From Calliopum simillimum (lineage: Eukaryota; Arthropoda; Insecta; Diptera; Lauxaniidae), in contig OX638371.1 of NCBI GenBank assembly GCA_951812925.1, forward strand, positions 496,001-560,000: a stretch of 64,000 bases of DNA. The letters are read 5' to 3'. The notes under the pieces are model-generated. The model saw nothing but the letters and a program-made list of their open reading frames with translations, ran no database searches and had not been told where the DNA came from. The stretch's first letter is position 1, and every line of letters starts with the position of its first letter. This document shows positions 18,866-29,774 of this stretch, piece by piece. The translations under genes were made by a program, and so were the position numbers.

Positions 18866-19584
18866 TGGACAATGAAGATATAAACCGGATATAAGATGGT
18901 CCAACTGCGGCCTAAGTTATGATGACACCGGTCATCTCCAGTGCTATTCTTAACCTTCCTTAATATGTTTCTGAAACTATGAGCCAATGAGACAATTTTT
19001 TGTCAGAAATAATGGTTTAAAAATATCTACCAGTTTCGAAAACTGGACCGGTAAAAGACTAAAAGATTTTTAAAATATCCTTCTTTTGACCCTAATAACT
19101 TTAAAAATTTTTAGAGGACTTCTTCACTTTTAGCTAAATCCGGATCTTTTGACGGCTATCTCTCCGAAACTGGATCCGAGCGAAAAACTTTGTTGTTCTT
19201 GTTGTAATTAAATCTTGATCCTCTTCTACTTGCTTGCATACCAAACTTGTTTCTTTGTCAATTCAATAGATAAAACACAATTCACCTACATACAATTTTA
19301 AAAAATAAAAATTTTTGAAACATGCTTTCCCGTGTATAGGCAAACTGATTTTTTAAAAAATTATGATTTGACAACAAAATAAAATTATTTGTTTATTCCC
19401 AACAAACAAAAACGTTTGGAAAATAACTTATTATACGCTTATTGAAGCAAACATTTCGTTTGGAAATTAACTTGCAAAATGTTTGGAAATTCTTGAATTC
19501 TAATTATTTAATAATCGAAACTGGACCCTTCATAGCAAGCTTGTGAAAATCATTTGGAGTAAGCTTTTTACAAATGTTTTTATA

Positions 19585-20253
19585 CTAGGTGTACAAATAT
19601 GAAACCGGTAATTTTTATTTAAAAAAAACACGTTTATTTTGCGAAAATGGTTCCAAATTTAATCTTCAAAGTACTTCCCCTCGCTAGCTACACATCTTTC
19701 CCATCTTTCAGGCAATTAATGGATTCCTCGCCAAAAAAATTTTTCATTTTTTGAGGCTATCCATTCATCGAGCCATTTTTGCACTTCCTCGTAAGAATTG
19801 AAGTGCGAATCTTTGAGTGCGTGTCCCATCGATGAAAATAAATAGTAATCGGACGGCGCCAGGTCCGGTGAGTACGGCGGGTGGGGTAGGGGCTCCCAGT
19901 TGTACGATTCTACCAAGTTTTTATTGACCGCTGCTCGATGTGGCAATGCGTTGTCATCTTGGAATACAATTTTGTCATGGCGAAGTTGAAATTCGGGCCT
20001 CTTCTGACGTATAGCACGGTTCAAAGCGATCAATTGTTGATGGTAGCGTGCACCAGTAACTGTTTCACCTGGTTTTAGTAGCTCATACCAAATAACACCA
20101 CGCTGATCCCAGAAAATACACAGCATTGTCTTTCGGCCGAAGCGATTTGGTCTTGGCGTTGATTTGGGTCGTTGGCCGGGGCTCAAATATGATTTTTTTC
20201 GTTTGGGATTGTTGAAATAAATCCACTTTTCATCGGCAGTGATGATTCGATTA
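19585..20253 (-). pseudogene. Mariner transposase, 5'-truncated with one nonsense codon
   Basis: The minus-strand frame 20253-19716 encodes RIITADEKWIYFNNPKRKK, SPGQRPKSTPRPNRFG, a WDQRG motif, KPGETVTGARYHQQL, FQDDNALPH and PYSPDLAPSDYYLF. The D,D34D catalytic triad of mariner is therefore present. The helix-turn-helix half is missing. A TAA after FFWRGIH interrupts the usual LPERWERCVASEGKYFED end, which is readable beyond it. The right inverted repeat (CTAGGTGTACAAATATGAAA) starts at 19585 after a TA at 19583-19584. The related copy at 22.2 kb shows the site without mariner. It is truncated at about 20254 next to a tRNA-like sequence. Confidence 0.85.
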
Positions 20254-20273
20254 AAAATAAAAAAAAATTATGT

Positions 20274-20345
20274 TTGCTGAGAATCGAACCTATGACCTCC
20301 AAGTTATGAGTCGACAATCTTATCAACTGATCTTACGTGCCAGTT
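20274..20345 (-). other. tRNA-derived sequence (SINE or tRNA pseudogene), Met-like
   Basis: On the minus strand GATCAGTTGATAAGATTG (A-box-like), GACTCATAACTT (anticodon loop with CAT) and GGTTCGATTCTC (good B box) are spaced as in a tRNA. The acceptor stem does not pair well, so a working tRNA is unlikely. It sits exactly where the mariner fragment is truncated. Confidence 0.5.
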
Positions 20346-20851
20346 ATGATTCAAATGCCTTGTGTTTTACTTAGCTCGATAAGTCATTGAAAAAATAAAA
20401 TAAAAAATTTTTCGAATGTTTGGAAAACGGTTATTGAAACGTTTGAAAATAAATAATTTTCCAATTGTTGATTTTAACTTTGCAAATCAATTTTAAAAAT
20501 AATAAAAAAATAATATTTTCCAAACGTTTGAAAATTGGTTATGAAAACATTTGAAAATTAAATTTTCCCAAGCTTGAAAATTGAAAAGGTTATAAAATTG
20601 TTGGTTGGGTTGTTTTTTTTTTTCTCTCTCTTTGCACAACTACAAGCTATTGTTTATGTAGTGGTGCCGACCTTTGTACATAAGCATATACATTAGGCCA
20701 GGTCAATTTGTTTGGAAAGCAAAAAATTGGTAAAGAGAATAGCAACAAAAAAATCTATGAAATTCTAAAAAACTTTGCCCAAGAAACCATGAGTCTAAAA
20801 TCAATATCGAGCCGCCATAAATTGCGTTGAAGTTGTGATGTGTATGTATTA

Positions 20852-22073
20852 GGGTGGGCCGATTTGGAAACTGACCTCGGCTACCCCCCTATGTGAAAGC
20901 TCATTCAATTCTATGAATATTTGCCCAAGGAACCATATCTCTGCGTTCAACTTTAGTTCGGCGCATTTTCGATCGAAAATTTTATCTTGCATTTCATATT
21001 TTTTTCATTTTCATACTAAATTTTGAAACTTCTTATAGAGACAAAAGTAATGCCATAATTTGATTTGGCTGCTATTCTGTCAGTAATCAATTAAATAAGA
21101 TTCTGTTTTCATAGGAAGTTTACTTGATGGTGTGGAATTGATGGTATATATTTGAAAAAGTGATATGGGTCAAAAGCCGATTATTGTGACCCACTTTCAA
21201 AATAAACGAATCCTATTTTTAGATGAATTTTTTCCAATAAAACACCAACCTAGGCTGAAAGTTCATTCAATTCTATGAATATTTGCCCAAGGAACTATAC
21301 CTCTACGTTCAACTTTAGTTCGGCGCATTTTCGATTGGAAATTTTACCTTGCGTTTAATATTTATTTTTATACTAAATTTTTAAAATTCTTATAGATATA
21401 ATATTAATTGGCTGGTATTCTGTAAGTAACCCATAAATTGGGTTCCGTTTTTACGAAAATTTTACTTGATAGTGTTGAATTGATGATATTTAATTCAAAA
21501 AATTATATCGGTCAAATGACCGATTTATAATAAACGATTCATTTTTTTAAATGGATTTTTGGTATATTGTTCTGTAAAATTAAAAAAAAAGCTGCTAATT
21601 TATTCCCTAAAACTGCTACTAGATGTCGCCTTGGAAAAAAATGAGTGTCAGATTCGGCATCCTAGCATCCAAAAACAATTGGGTTGGTGTTTTTATTGAA
21701 AAAATCCATGTAAAAATATGACTCGTTTATTTTGAAATATGTTTTTTGACCGATATAATTTTTTTAAATAATGTCATCATTTCGAAGCTATCGAGTAAAC
21801 TTTCCATAAAAACAGAACTAATTTTTATTGATTACTGACAGGATACTATCCAAAACATATTATGACATTACTTTTGTCTCTACAAGAATTTTGAAAATTT
21901 AGCATAAAAATAAATACTAAACGTAAGGTAAAATTTTCAATCGAAAATGCGGCGAACTAAGGTTGAACGTAGAGGTATAGTCCCTTGGGCAAATATTCAT
22001 AGAATTGAATGAGCTTTCACATAGGGGGGCAGCCGAGGGCGATAAAATTTCGTCCATACAATTTGGCCCACCC
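20852..22073. mobile_element. Fold-back element with TA target duplication
   Basis: Inverted ends GGGTGGGCC...GGCCCACCC are flanked by TA at 20850-20851 and 22074-22075. The arms share CCCCCCTATGTGAAAGCTC and ATGAATATTTGCCCAAGGRA in opposite orientation. An internal direct duplicate of the left arm starts near 21255. The arms enclose sequence related to the AAAGTAATG MITE family. No transposase; TA duplication suggests mobilisation by a Tc1/mariner-type enzyme. Confidence 0.75.
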
Positions 22074-22119
22074 TAGTATGTATGTATGTATTCTCTTTTA
22101 ACTCCTAGGAGGAGCATAG

Positions 22120-22500
22120 GTCCGGAAATTCTTGAATTTTAATTATTAAATAATCGAAACAGGACCCTTCATAGCAAGCTTGTGAAAATTATTTGGTGCA
22201 AGCTCATTATAAATGTTTTTATACAATATTTTCCAAATTTTTTTGTTCAATATTTTTTAATTGTTTTTCTAACTTTTCACTTTACATTTTGTTAGTGTTT
22301 ATTAAGTTCATTAAACAACAATTTCCAAACATTTTTACATAATTAAAAATAAAAAAAAGCATTTTTCAAAAGTTTGGAAATCGATTGTAAAAACTTTTGG
22401 AAATAAACATTTTTCTAATTGTTGATTTTAACGTTGCAAAACAATTGCAAAAACTCTAAAAAAAATAAAAATTGAAAAGGTTATAAAATTGTTTTTTGTA
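22120..22500. repeat. Second copy of the 'GTTTGGAAA' dispersed repeat
   Basis: Uninterrupted counterpart of 19490-20610. It begins CGGAAATTCTTGAATTTTAA and ends with ATTGAAAAGGTTATAAAATT. It serves as the empty-site reference for the mariner insertion. Confidence 0.55.
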
Positions 22501-23345
22501 CAAAATTATTAAAAGTATTTGAATTTTTTCTTTTTTTTTTATTGTATTTTAAAGTACTACATCCAAACTTCAACGAAATTTACGTTGTTGCCGCAAAAAA
22601 ATTTTACCCGGCCAAATATACTACAATAAGCTGTAAAGTTGTAACATCTTATAAAATAAATAATTAACACATTTTCCTTGTCTCAATATAGAAGCAGAGT
22701 AAAAATTATGATTTTAAATCCAGTTGTAAAAAATAAATAAGTAGTTTCGTATCAAGTATAAAAGTATTAAAATTCATCTTGTTAAGAAATAAAAAGAACA
22801 TACCTATGTGACAGTTCATGCCAGAGTGGGCTATCCCCACTAAAATTTTATTATTAAAAATGTGCGTACAAAGTTTTGTCTGTCATCTAATTTTTATAGG
22901 TTTAAGCTTATGATCCAATCATATGCAGTGCTGCTAACAACTGTGTTTGGACCATTTTGGTCGCAAAAAGGATAGATTGACCAATCGATTTCAGTCTGAA
23001 CTCATTTTCCAATACAATGAGGATTAGCACAATTTGTTAACCGCCAGCTACTTATAAGTATGTATGAAATAAAAAAAAATATCATTTAAAATGTTTGTAA
23101 CTTAAGTTTACGTGGCAAAGTACACTGAATTAAAACATGCAAAAAATTAAAAAACAGAATCTTTCATTTAATATATTGTACATTTTCCTGCAAACAAATA
23201 TCTGTAGTATCCTTGGCAAGCAAATGAAGGCTGAATATCACTTGACCTCGATCAATCCTTTTAGAACAGTAAAAATTTTGTGAAAATCGGTTAAGTACCT
23301 TTAGAGAAAAGATAAAACCTCCTTAAAGTATGTACCCAAATACAA
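22501..23345. other. Intergenic sequence without recognised features
   Basis: AT-rich, no open frame above background, and no clear inverted or tandem repeat. Confidence 0.5.
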
Positions 23346-23348
23346 TTA

Positions 23349-24209
23349 CACAGGTTTACAAAAAAAAAAATGTCATGGCGTTTTGACCAGACTATGTGTT
23401 TCCTAGGGACTTTGACGTCCTAAATCCGAATCCGGGGTCCGTTTTTTTCCAGAACGTCTGAGAAAAAGATTTCAAGGTCATATTAAGGTTAAAATGGTCA
23501 AGTATCGTTTAGTGATAAATTCGCTAAAATTCTTAAACTAATTTTATATCATTGAATTCTTAGTCCTTAAAAAGAATATGTGATCAAAAAGGGTCTCTCG
23601 GGCCTAGTTTCGGAGATATAGTCATCGGAAGATCCGGATATATCTTCTATGAAAACCGCTATAAGTTGGGAATTACTGGATGGATTTGGAAAATATTGGT
23701 GTCATATGAAAGGTATTTTATTGTTTTTGTTGTTGTTGGTGTTATTGATGTATTTGTTGGTGTAATTGAAAAATTTCTCAAAATTTCAAAAAAGGTCATA
23801 TCTCCAAAACTATGACTCCAATTTTTATAGGTTGTCAAAATACCTTTCATATGACACCAATATTTTTCAAATCCATCCAATGGCTCCCAACTTATAGCGG
23901 TTTTCATAGAAGATATATCCAGATCTTCCGATGGCTATACCTCCGAAACTAGGTCTGAAATACCCTTTTTGATCACATATTCTGTTTAAGGACTAAGAAT
24001 TCAATGATAAAAAATTAGTTTCAGAATTTTAGCGAATTTATCACTAAACGATACATTAACCCCATTTTGACCTCCACATGACCTTGAAATCTTTTTTCTC
24101 AGACGTTCTGGAAAAAACGGACCCCGGATTCGGATTTAGGACGTCAAAGTCCCTAGGAAACACAGTCTGGTCAAAACGCCATGACATTTTTTTTTTTTGT
24201 AAACCTGTG
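23349..24209. mobile_element. Fold-back element with TTA target duplication (PIF/Harbinger-like)
   Basis: 861 bp whose two halves are inverted copies nearly end to end, with termini CACAGGTTTAC / GTAAACCTGTG. It is flanked by TTA at 23346-23348 and 24210-24212. A 3-bp TWA duplication is typical of PIF/Harbinger elements. The inner arms (GAGATATAGTCATCGGAAGA, GTCATATGAAAGGTATTTTA) match those of the element in ENOX intron 1, and the loop holds a TTG/GTT tract. No transposase. Confidence 0.75.
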
Positions 24210-24212
24210 TTA

Positions 24213-25058
24213 TCTATCCAAAATTCGTGTTCAACCACTACCCATTTTATCTCAGGCTTTCCTAGAGTTATGATGCTTTTTGACTTGGTGCGATGCAGTA
24301 GTTTGGCCAGATCTGAAAATTACGCAACACGCGTCGTTTTTCCAACTAGAGTTCGCTTATTCCTGAGATTTGTCCATTGAAAGCAGAAAAAAGCCATTGC
24401 TGCTTAAAAATTGTATTTCCTCCAGCCACTTATTAAACATTGCTTGGTTTTACTTGTGTTCGCATTAAATCATTTTTAATAATAATACATAGAAAAAACT
24501 AATAGATATCATAAATACACAATAACAACAAGATCCAAAAATAATTAAATTTATCTATGTATTATCTGTATTTCTCGCTATAATTATATTTTTAATAAAA
24601 AAGGGAAGAGTTAATGTACTATAAATCAAGACGAACGTGCTAGATTGAAGCTGATAACATGGAACTTATCGTATTTTTTTCAAGGTGTTTTGCTTGATTA
24701 TATTTAATTAAATTTGCAGAAATTCACGCGAGTTTCTGTGCTTTTAAAATTGTAAATCATTATACTTCAAGTACATACGGTTACATAAAAGTCTTGTTAA
24801 TGGTTACACAAAAGCTGCACGCCTCTTATCTGGCAATAAGTCACTAAGTGCTACATCAGAACATGGCGATATATTATGCCCCCTATAAATTCTCTGGCTC
24901 AGTTTTCAGAAGATAAAGTAACTTTCAAGTGACGGAGTATGTAGCAAAGATGTATATGGTAAAGAACTCTCTTCACCGAAATTCGTGAGAAATTAAGCTA
25001 TGTATTGAGTTGCGAGGCATCGAAATTATAAAACCCACAATAACCTAAATATGCAATG
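24213..25058. other. Intergenic sequence without recognised features
   Basis: AT-rich sequence between a fold-back element and a dispersed repeat. No gene or structured repeat was recognised. Confidence 0.45.
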
Positions 25059-25059
25059 T

Positions 25060-26813
25060 ATCTTCTCTTCTTATACGAGCTAAAATTGTATGTTTGTTTC
25101 TTTCTTTGTACTTATTTCTGTACCAAATATTTTTCTCGGAAACGGCTACAGCGATTTTAATGGAATAGTGTTAGATACTAGCAAACAATAAAGAATGAAC
25201 TAAGTTTGAACTTTGTAAATGCTCACCAGAGGGCGTGGCGCTGCCCTAAATTTTAAATTTAATTTGGTCATAACTCGCAAATCATGCAAGGTATTTCAAT
25301 GAAATTTGGTGAGCGGGTACGGCTTAATAATACCTTGTAACAGACAAAAAGTGGGCGGAATCTAACAAGTGCCACGCCCACTTTTTAGTCCTTTAAAATT
25401 TTGATTTAATATTACTCGAAAACGGCTCCAACAATTTAAATGAAAATTTAGGACATGTTACCTCTGCAAACAGGAATTAATATGTGATACGCCGTTACAT
25501 TGGGAAAACTCGTTGAAGGGCGTGGCACTGCCCACAAAAATAAAAAACATTCTGAAATTAACTGTGAGGAGCTTAATTGCTATAGGGCATCTCTGATCTG
25601 AAAGTGGGCGAAATATCGCCGTTGCGCGTGGAACCTCCCATACAAGCAAAATGCGTTAATTGCTATTTCTCGCAAGTGTTATAAGATATTTTAAAGAAAT
25701 TTGGTATATAGGTACTTCTTATCAATCATTGCCTTGTAATAACCGAAAAGTGGGCGGTATCAAAGAAGTGCCACGGCCTTTTTTTAACCATTGAAAATTT
25801 TGATTCAATATTACTCGAAATCGACTTCAACAATTTTAATGAAAATTTAAAAGATTTTACCCCTGAAAGCAAGTATCAATACGTGACATGCCGTTATATT
25901 AGGAAAACTCGATGGCACCGCCCACAAAAATATAATACGCTATAAAAAGAAAACTACTAAAGCAATCTTTCTGAATTTAAATGTAGGGAATCTTCTTTTT
26001 ATTAGGCACATACGACCTGAAAATGGGCAAAATATCGTCTGTGCGCATGGAACCTCCCATACAAGTAAAACAAATTAAATGCTATTTCTCGTAAATGTTA
26101 CAACATGTTTTGATGAAATTTGATATGCGGATCTGGATCATGAATATCTAAAGCATAACAAAAAGTAGGCTTTGTTCAATAATTGCCACGCCCACTTTTT
26201 ACCAAAAATTTTAGTTAATAACTCAGGCACAAAACAAAATGGCATGAACTTTTTATTTCTTATATGCAGTCTTATGTACTTTTTGACGCTGAAACCGTCT
26301 TCATCAGCAGAACTGTCATTATTTCTGCAGGATTTTGAAATATCATTGCTTGAAGTTGAAGAAAACGCTGTGTTCAGTCTTGCTGCGTATCTACAAGAAA
26401 AGGTGAAGTCCTTTTTTATTAACGGCGTCGAATAGCCACACTCTTCCTTATCAAAATATTCTTGCGGACTTTTCCAATAGGTCTCTTACTTTCCGAGGTA
26501 TGATCCTTTGAAGATAAGAAATATCAGCCCCCATACAAGAGACGAAATATTTTGGGTGCGTGGCATATCCCATTTATTTATTTTAGAGTATTCTATTTCA
26601 CCAAAAAAACTTGGAGTTCTTGATATTTTTCTATACCATTCGATATTTTCTGAGTTTTTTCTTATCATTCTCATCGGTTAATTTATCATTTTGAAAGCGT
26701 GACCATTAGAGGTGAAAAGGTACGAATTTCATAACAAAAAATAGCTATGAATAAAAACATCGACTAAAATAATAAGATCAGATTGTTGACCGAGCAGGGA
26801 TCGGTCTCCAGGT
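25060..26813 (+). mobile_element. 1.75-kb dispersed repeat, uninterrupted copy
   Basis: The repeat begins near CTTATACGAGCTAAAATTGT and ends near GGGATCGGTCTCCAGG. The whole length recurs at 50350-53217. It contains several GGGCGTGGCACYGCCC / GTGCCACGCCCACTTTTT blocks in both orientations. A short open stretch at 26287-26435 reads LSLFLQDFEISLLEVEENAV, and a similar stretch is kept in the other copy. No known transposase domain is visible, so its class is undetermined. Confidence 0.7.
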
Positions 26814-27250
26814 TATAAGAGCAAAAATGGAATAACTTACACAAGTTTAAATACAATTTTTAAGTAAAAAAGAAAATTAGTTTCTGACCATTTAATCAGG
26901 ATCATGTTGTTGAGGCTGAGAGAAAGTCCATTTTACCGGACTGTATATTTTTTTTTCACTTTTTTCAGACTTATAGAGATATCAAGCTCCAACTGCCAAA
27001 AAGACTTATCCGACACGATTTTAGATTTTTTTTGTCGGTTGAGTCTTTTTGGCGGTTAAGACTCGATACGATATTTATTCACAAGAAGCCAATTCTAGAT
27101 AAGATTACTCCCTAAAAACGTAAAATTGTTTAATTATTAGATATCATTGCCAGTAAATACGCAAATATAGAAAGACAAAATCCAAATTTCCCAATCACTT
27201 AACTATCTAAAATTGGACTTGATTGCATAAAAATTTTTTATACCATGTTG
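26814..27250. other. Upstream flank of the endonuclease gene
   Basis: No coding sequence. An AAAAAGACTTATCCGACACG / GTCGGTTGAGTCTTTTTGGC pair near 26996-27055 forms an imperfect inverted repeat of unknown meaning. Confidence 0.4.
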
Positions 27251-27251
27251 G

Positions 27252-27259
27252 TATTTAAA
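27252..27259 (+). promoter_or_regulatory. TATA-like box of the endonuclease gene
   Basis: TATTTAAA lies 40 bases before the ATG at 27300, a plausible core promoter with a very short leader. Inferred from position and sequence only. Confidence 0.35.
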
Positions 27260-27299
27260 CGCAATTAAAGCTCGTATACGAGTTAAAGTTTGCAAGACC

Positions 27300-28727
27300 A
27301 TGAAGCTGAATACTGCACTATTGCTGCTGGCTGGCTGTTTCTGTCTTTTCGGCAGTGGTTCTGCTCGCGTTCAGGGCGTGCCATTGGAACTGTTTGATCA
27401 GCTTAAGATTTCGCAAGATGCAGACATTGAGGTACCTCCAATGCCAGTTGAAGATGAGATTTATGATCGTACTGCGTATGTAAATCCAATTCCAGAAACT
27501 CGTGCAAATGGTTGGTTGTTTTTAAATAAAATCCTTTTTTTATCAAATTTGTTTAGAGAGAAAACCTTCAAATAAATTGTGATTTTCTTTCGCTACACAG
27601 AATGCAGCGTAACTATCCGAGGTGGCTTAGTTAACCCACAGCCTATTTTTCTTAAAGCAGGCTCTCCTGATTTTTATGCATACTCCGACACTGGTGTTAT
27701 GCAATTCGATGCTGGCAAAACTTTCGAAATGTTTTGCCCAAGTGAATTCACTTCATTTTCAAGCAAACTTCTTACAGCAACTTGCGTTAGTGGTTCAACT
27801 TTCAAGGTCGACGGCACTAATTACAACTTCAAGGAGTTCGTTTGCAAGTCATGGCCTGCTTTTGTTGCTCAAAAGACTGGGTCAACATGTAATGGTGGTA
27901 CATTGATCCGCGTTGGATTTGAAATCTCATCTAGCCGCTTCGCTGAACAAATGCAAATCTGTTTTAACGAGCAGGAAGAAGTCACCCGCTATGTTCGCCA
28001 TACATTAGATCCAGGCAGTAACAATTACCAAACAGGTGTTGATCGTATAACATTCCAAACTGCTGGTTTCTTCAATGGCAAAAATGTGGATAAACTTTAT
28101 ACCCAGGTGACGCAATTGGAAACGATTAACGGTGAATTAGGCGGTAATGGTGACAAGTACTTTGATACTTCATCGAATGTCTACTTAGCTCGGGGACATT
28201 TGGGAGCTAAGGCTGACTTCGTTTATGGTTCCGGACAGCGTGCTACTTTTCTTTTTATTAACGCAGCACCTCAATGGCAAGTGTTCAACGCTGGTAACTG
28301 GGCCCGTGTTGAGGATGGCTTACGTGCTTGGGTATCCAAAAATAAGATGAACGTTAACTGCTACACTGGAGTTAATGGCGTGACCACATTGCCCGATAAA
28401 AGTGGCGTTGAAGTTCCTCTTTACTTGGCTAAGGATGCAAACAACAACGGTTTGATTCCAGTGCCAAAGATTTACTTCCGTGTCGTTATTGAACCTGCGA
28501 CTAAGCGTGGCATTGTTTTTGTGGGCGTAAACAATCCACATTTAACTCTGGATCAAATCAAAAAGGATTATATTATCTGTAACGATGTAAGTGATCAAGT
28601 AACATACATCAACTGGAAAAAAACCGATATTCCAACAGGATACTCATATGCTTGCGAAGTTGCAGAGTTTTTGAAAAAGGTCCCGTATTTGCCAGCTTTG
28701 ACCGCTACTGGTGGCTTATTAGTTTAA
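27300..28727 (+). CDS. Secreted DNA/RNA non-specific endonuclease (dsRNase-type), 2 exons
   Basis: Exons 27300-27510 and 27601-28727 join in frame (…AAT G|AA TGC…) to give 445 residues. Residues 1-22 (MKLNTALLLLAGCFCLFGSG…) are a signal peptide. A pro-region rich in acidic residues and proline follows. The catalytic domain has the Endonuclease_NS signature: RGHLGAKADF at about 268-277, whose His is the general base in this family, and INAAPQWQVFNAGNWARVED about 25 residues later, which supplies the Mg-binding Asn. Many cysteines suggest disulfides. Insect members are gut or salivary nucleases that degrade extracellular DNA and double-stranded RNA; the preference here is not deducible. The family's usual D before RGH is replaced by A (ARGH), as in several fly paralogues. 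It is convergent with the phosphate transporter downstream. Confidence 0.9.
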
Positions 28728-28781
28728 ATAGAGGAAGAATAGTATTCTACACTCTGGCACAAAAACATTCCTACTTGTATA

Positions 28782-28787
28782 AATAAA
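28782..28787 (+). terminator. Poly(A) signal of the endonuclease gene
   Basis: AATAAA lies 55 bases after the stop codon. A second AATAAA is present near 28871. Confidence 0.5.
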
Positions 28788-28925
28788 TTCTGCAGTTTCT
28801 ACTGAACGATGACCAAGTATCGTAAGCAAGTCTTACAATTATTCAAAAGTTTTCTTTCAGCATTGATTTTAAAATAAACTGAGATTTGTATAAATTCTTC
28901 ATAAAATGTGTTTATTAAATTACCA

Positions 28926-29065
28926 CTGATTATAGATCACTTTCATTGAGCTCCCAATATTGTGACTTCACTTCAGCACAACTTTCATAACCTCCGATCC
29001 CCTGATTATAGATCACTTTCATTGAGCTCCCATCATTGTGACTTCAGTTCAGCACAACTCCGAAC
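28926..29065 (+). repeat. Two direct copies of a ~65-bp sequence
   Basis: GATTATAGATCACTTTCATT followed by GAGCTCCC..TTGTGACTTCA occurs at about 28929 and again at 29003, 74 bases apart, just downstream of the endonuclease gene. Confidence 0.75.
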
Positions 29066-29730
29066 TACTAAACGTGTGACGTAATTTATAGACGGCCCTT
29101 TTTGTTGGATTCAATAAATAGCGTAATTCATTTGAAGATCGAAAGCAGAACTATTTCTCCGTATTTTGAATTCATAATCGCAATGATAACCTTGTTCGTT
29201 ATCATTAATATTTTAGTAAATAATCCAAGTCCTTTGTAAAGCTATGTAAGTATGTTAATAATTGTAATTATTCAAAACAATTGAAACAATATATTAGTAA
29301 CAATTTCAAAATTAGATTGATATTTATAGTTGTTAAGCTTTATATTAAAACATACACTGACACAAAAATAAGCTTATTTTTTTATAATCAACAGATGTTG
29401 CAATAGTTTAAAATTAAATTGAGTTTTGTTTTGTGTTTTATATTTATTATAACAATGTGAGTTTTATAAAAACAATAAATTCTGCTTGTGAAAATAATTA
29501 ACAATTCATAGTTATAACTTTAGGAATGACTTGAAAGTTAAATTTTAATTACATAAATAAAAACGGAACCACAAAATAATTAAAAATGCTTAAACAATAT
29601 CATTCAATGTAGCTCTCAGAGTATTAAGTTTACTGTAAAAAAAATTTGAAGTAAAATTTTTTTTTCCAAAAGGAGATCCTTATTAAGTACAGCGTTAAAT
29701 CTACTTTTTAAGTTTTTTTGTTATGTAGTA
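29066..29730. other. Intergenic region between convergent genes
   Basis: AT-rich, without genes or recognised repeats. It probably contains the 3' ends of both flanking transcripts. Confidence 0.4.
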
Positions 29731-29734
29731 AGTA

Positions 29735-29740
29735 TTTATT
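29735..29740 (-). terminator. Poly(A) signal of the phosphate transporter
   Basis: TTTATT on the plus strand is AATAAA on the minus strand, 35 bases after the stop codon at 29775. Confidence 0.45.
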
Positions 29741-29774
29741 TGCTGCATGTATTCGTAACTTTTTATACCAATTT

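Larger units (their letters stand above)
19384..20640. repeat. Dispersed 'GTTTGGAAA' repeat, interrupted by mariner
   Basis: 19490-19580 matches 22125-22215 (starting GGAAATTCTTGAATT), and 20400-20610 matches 22340-22500. The first copy is split by the mariner fragment at 19585 and the tRNA-like segment. CAAACGTTT-type motifs recur throughout. Confidence 0.55.

Noticed and set aside
20274..20345. Functional tRNA-Met gene
   Set aside because: The acceptor and D arms do not pair properly and the A box is poor.
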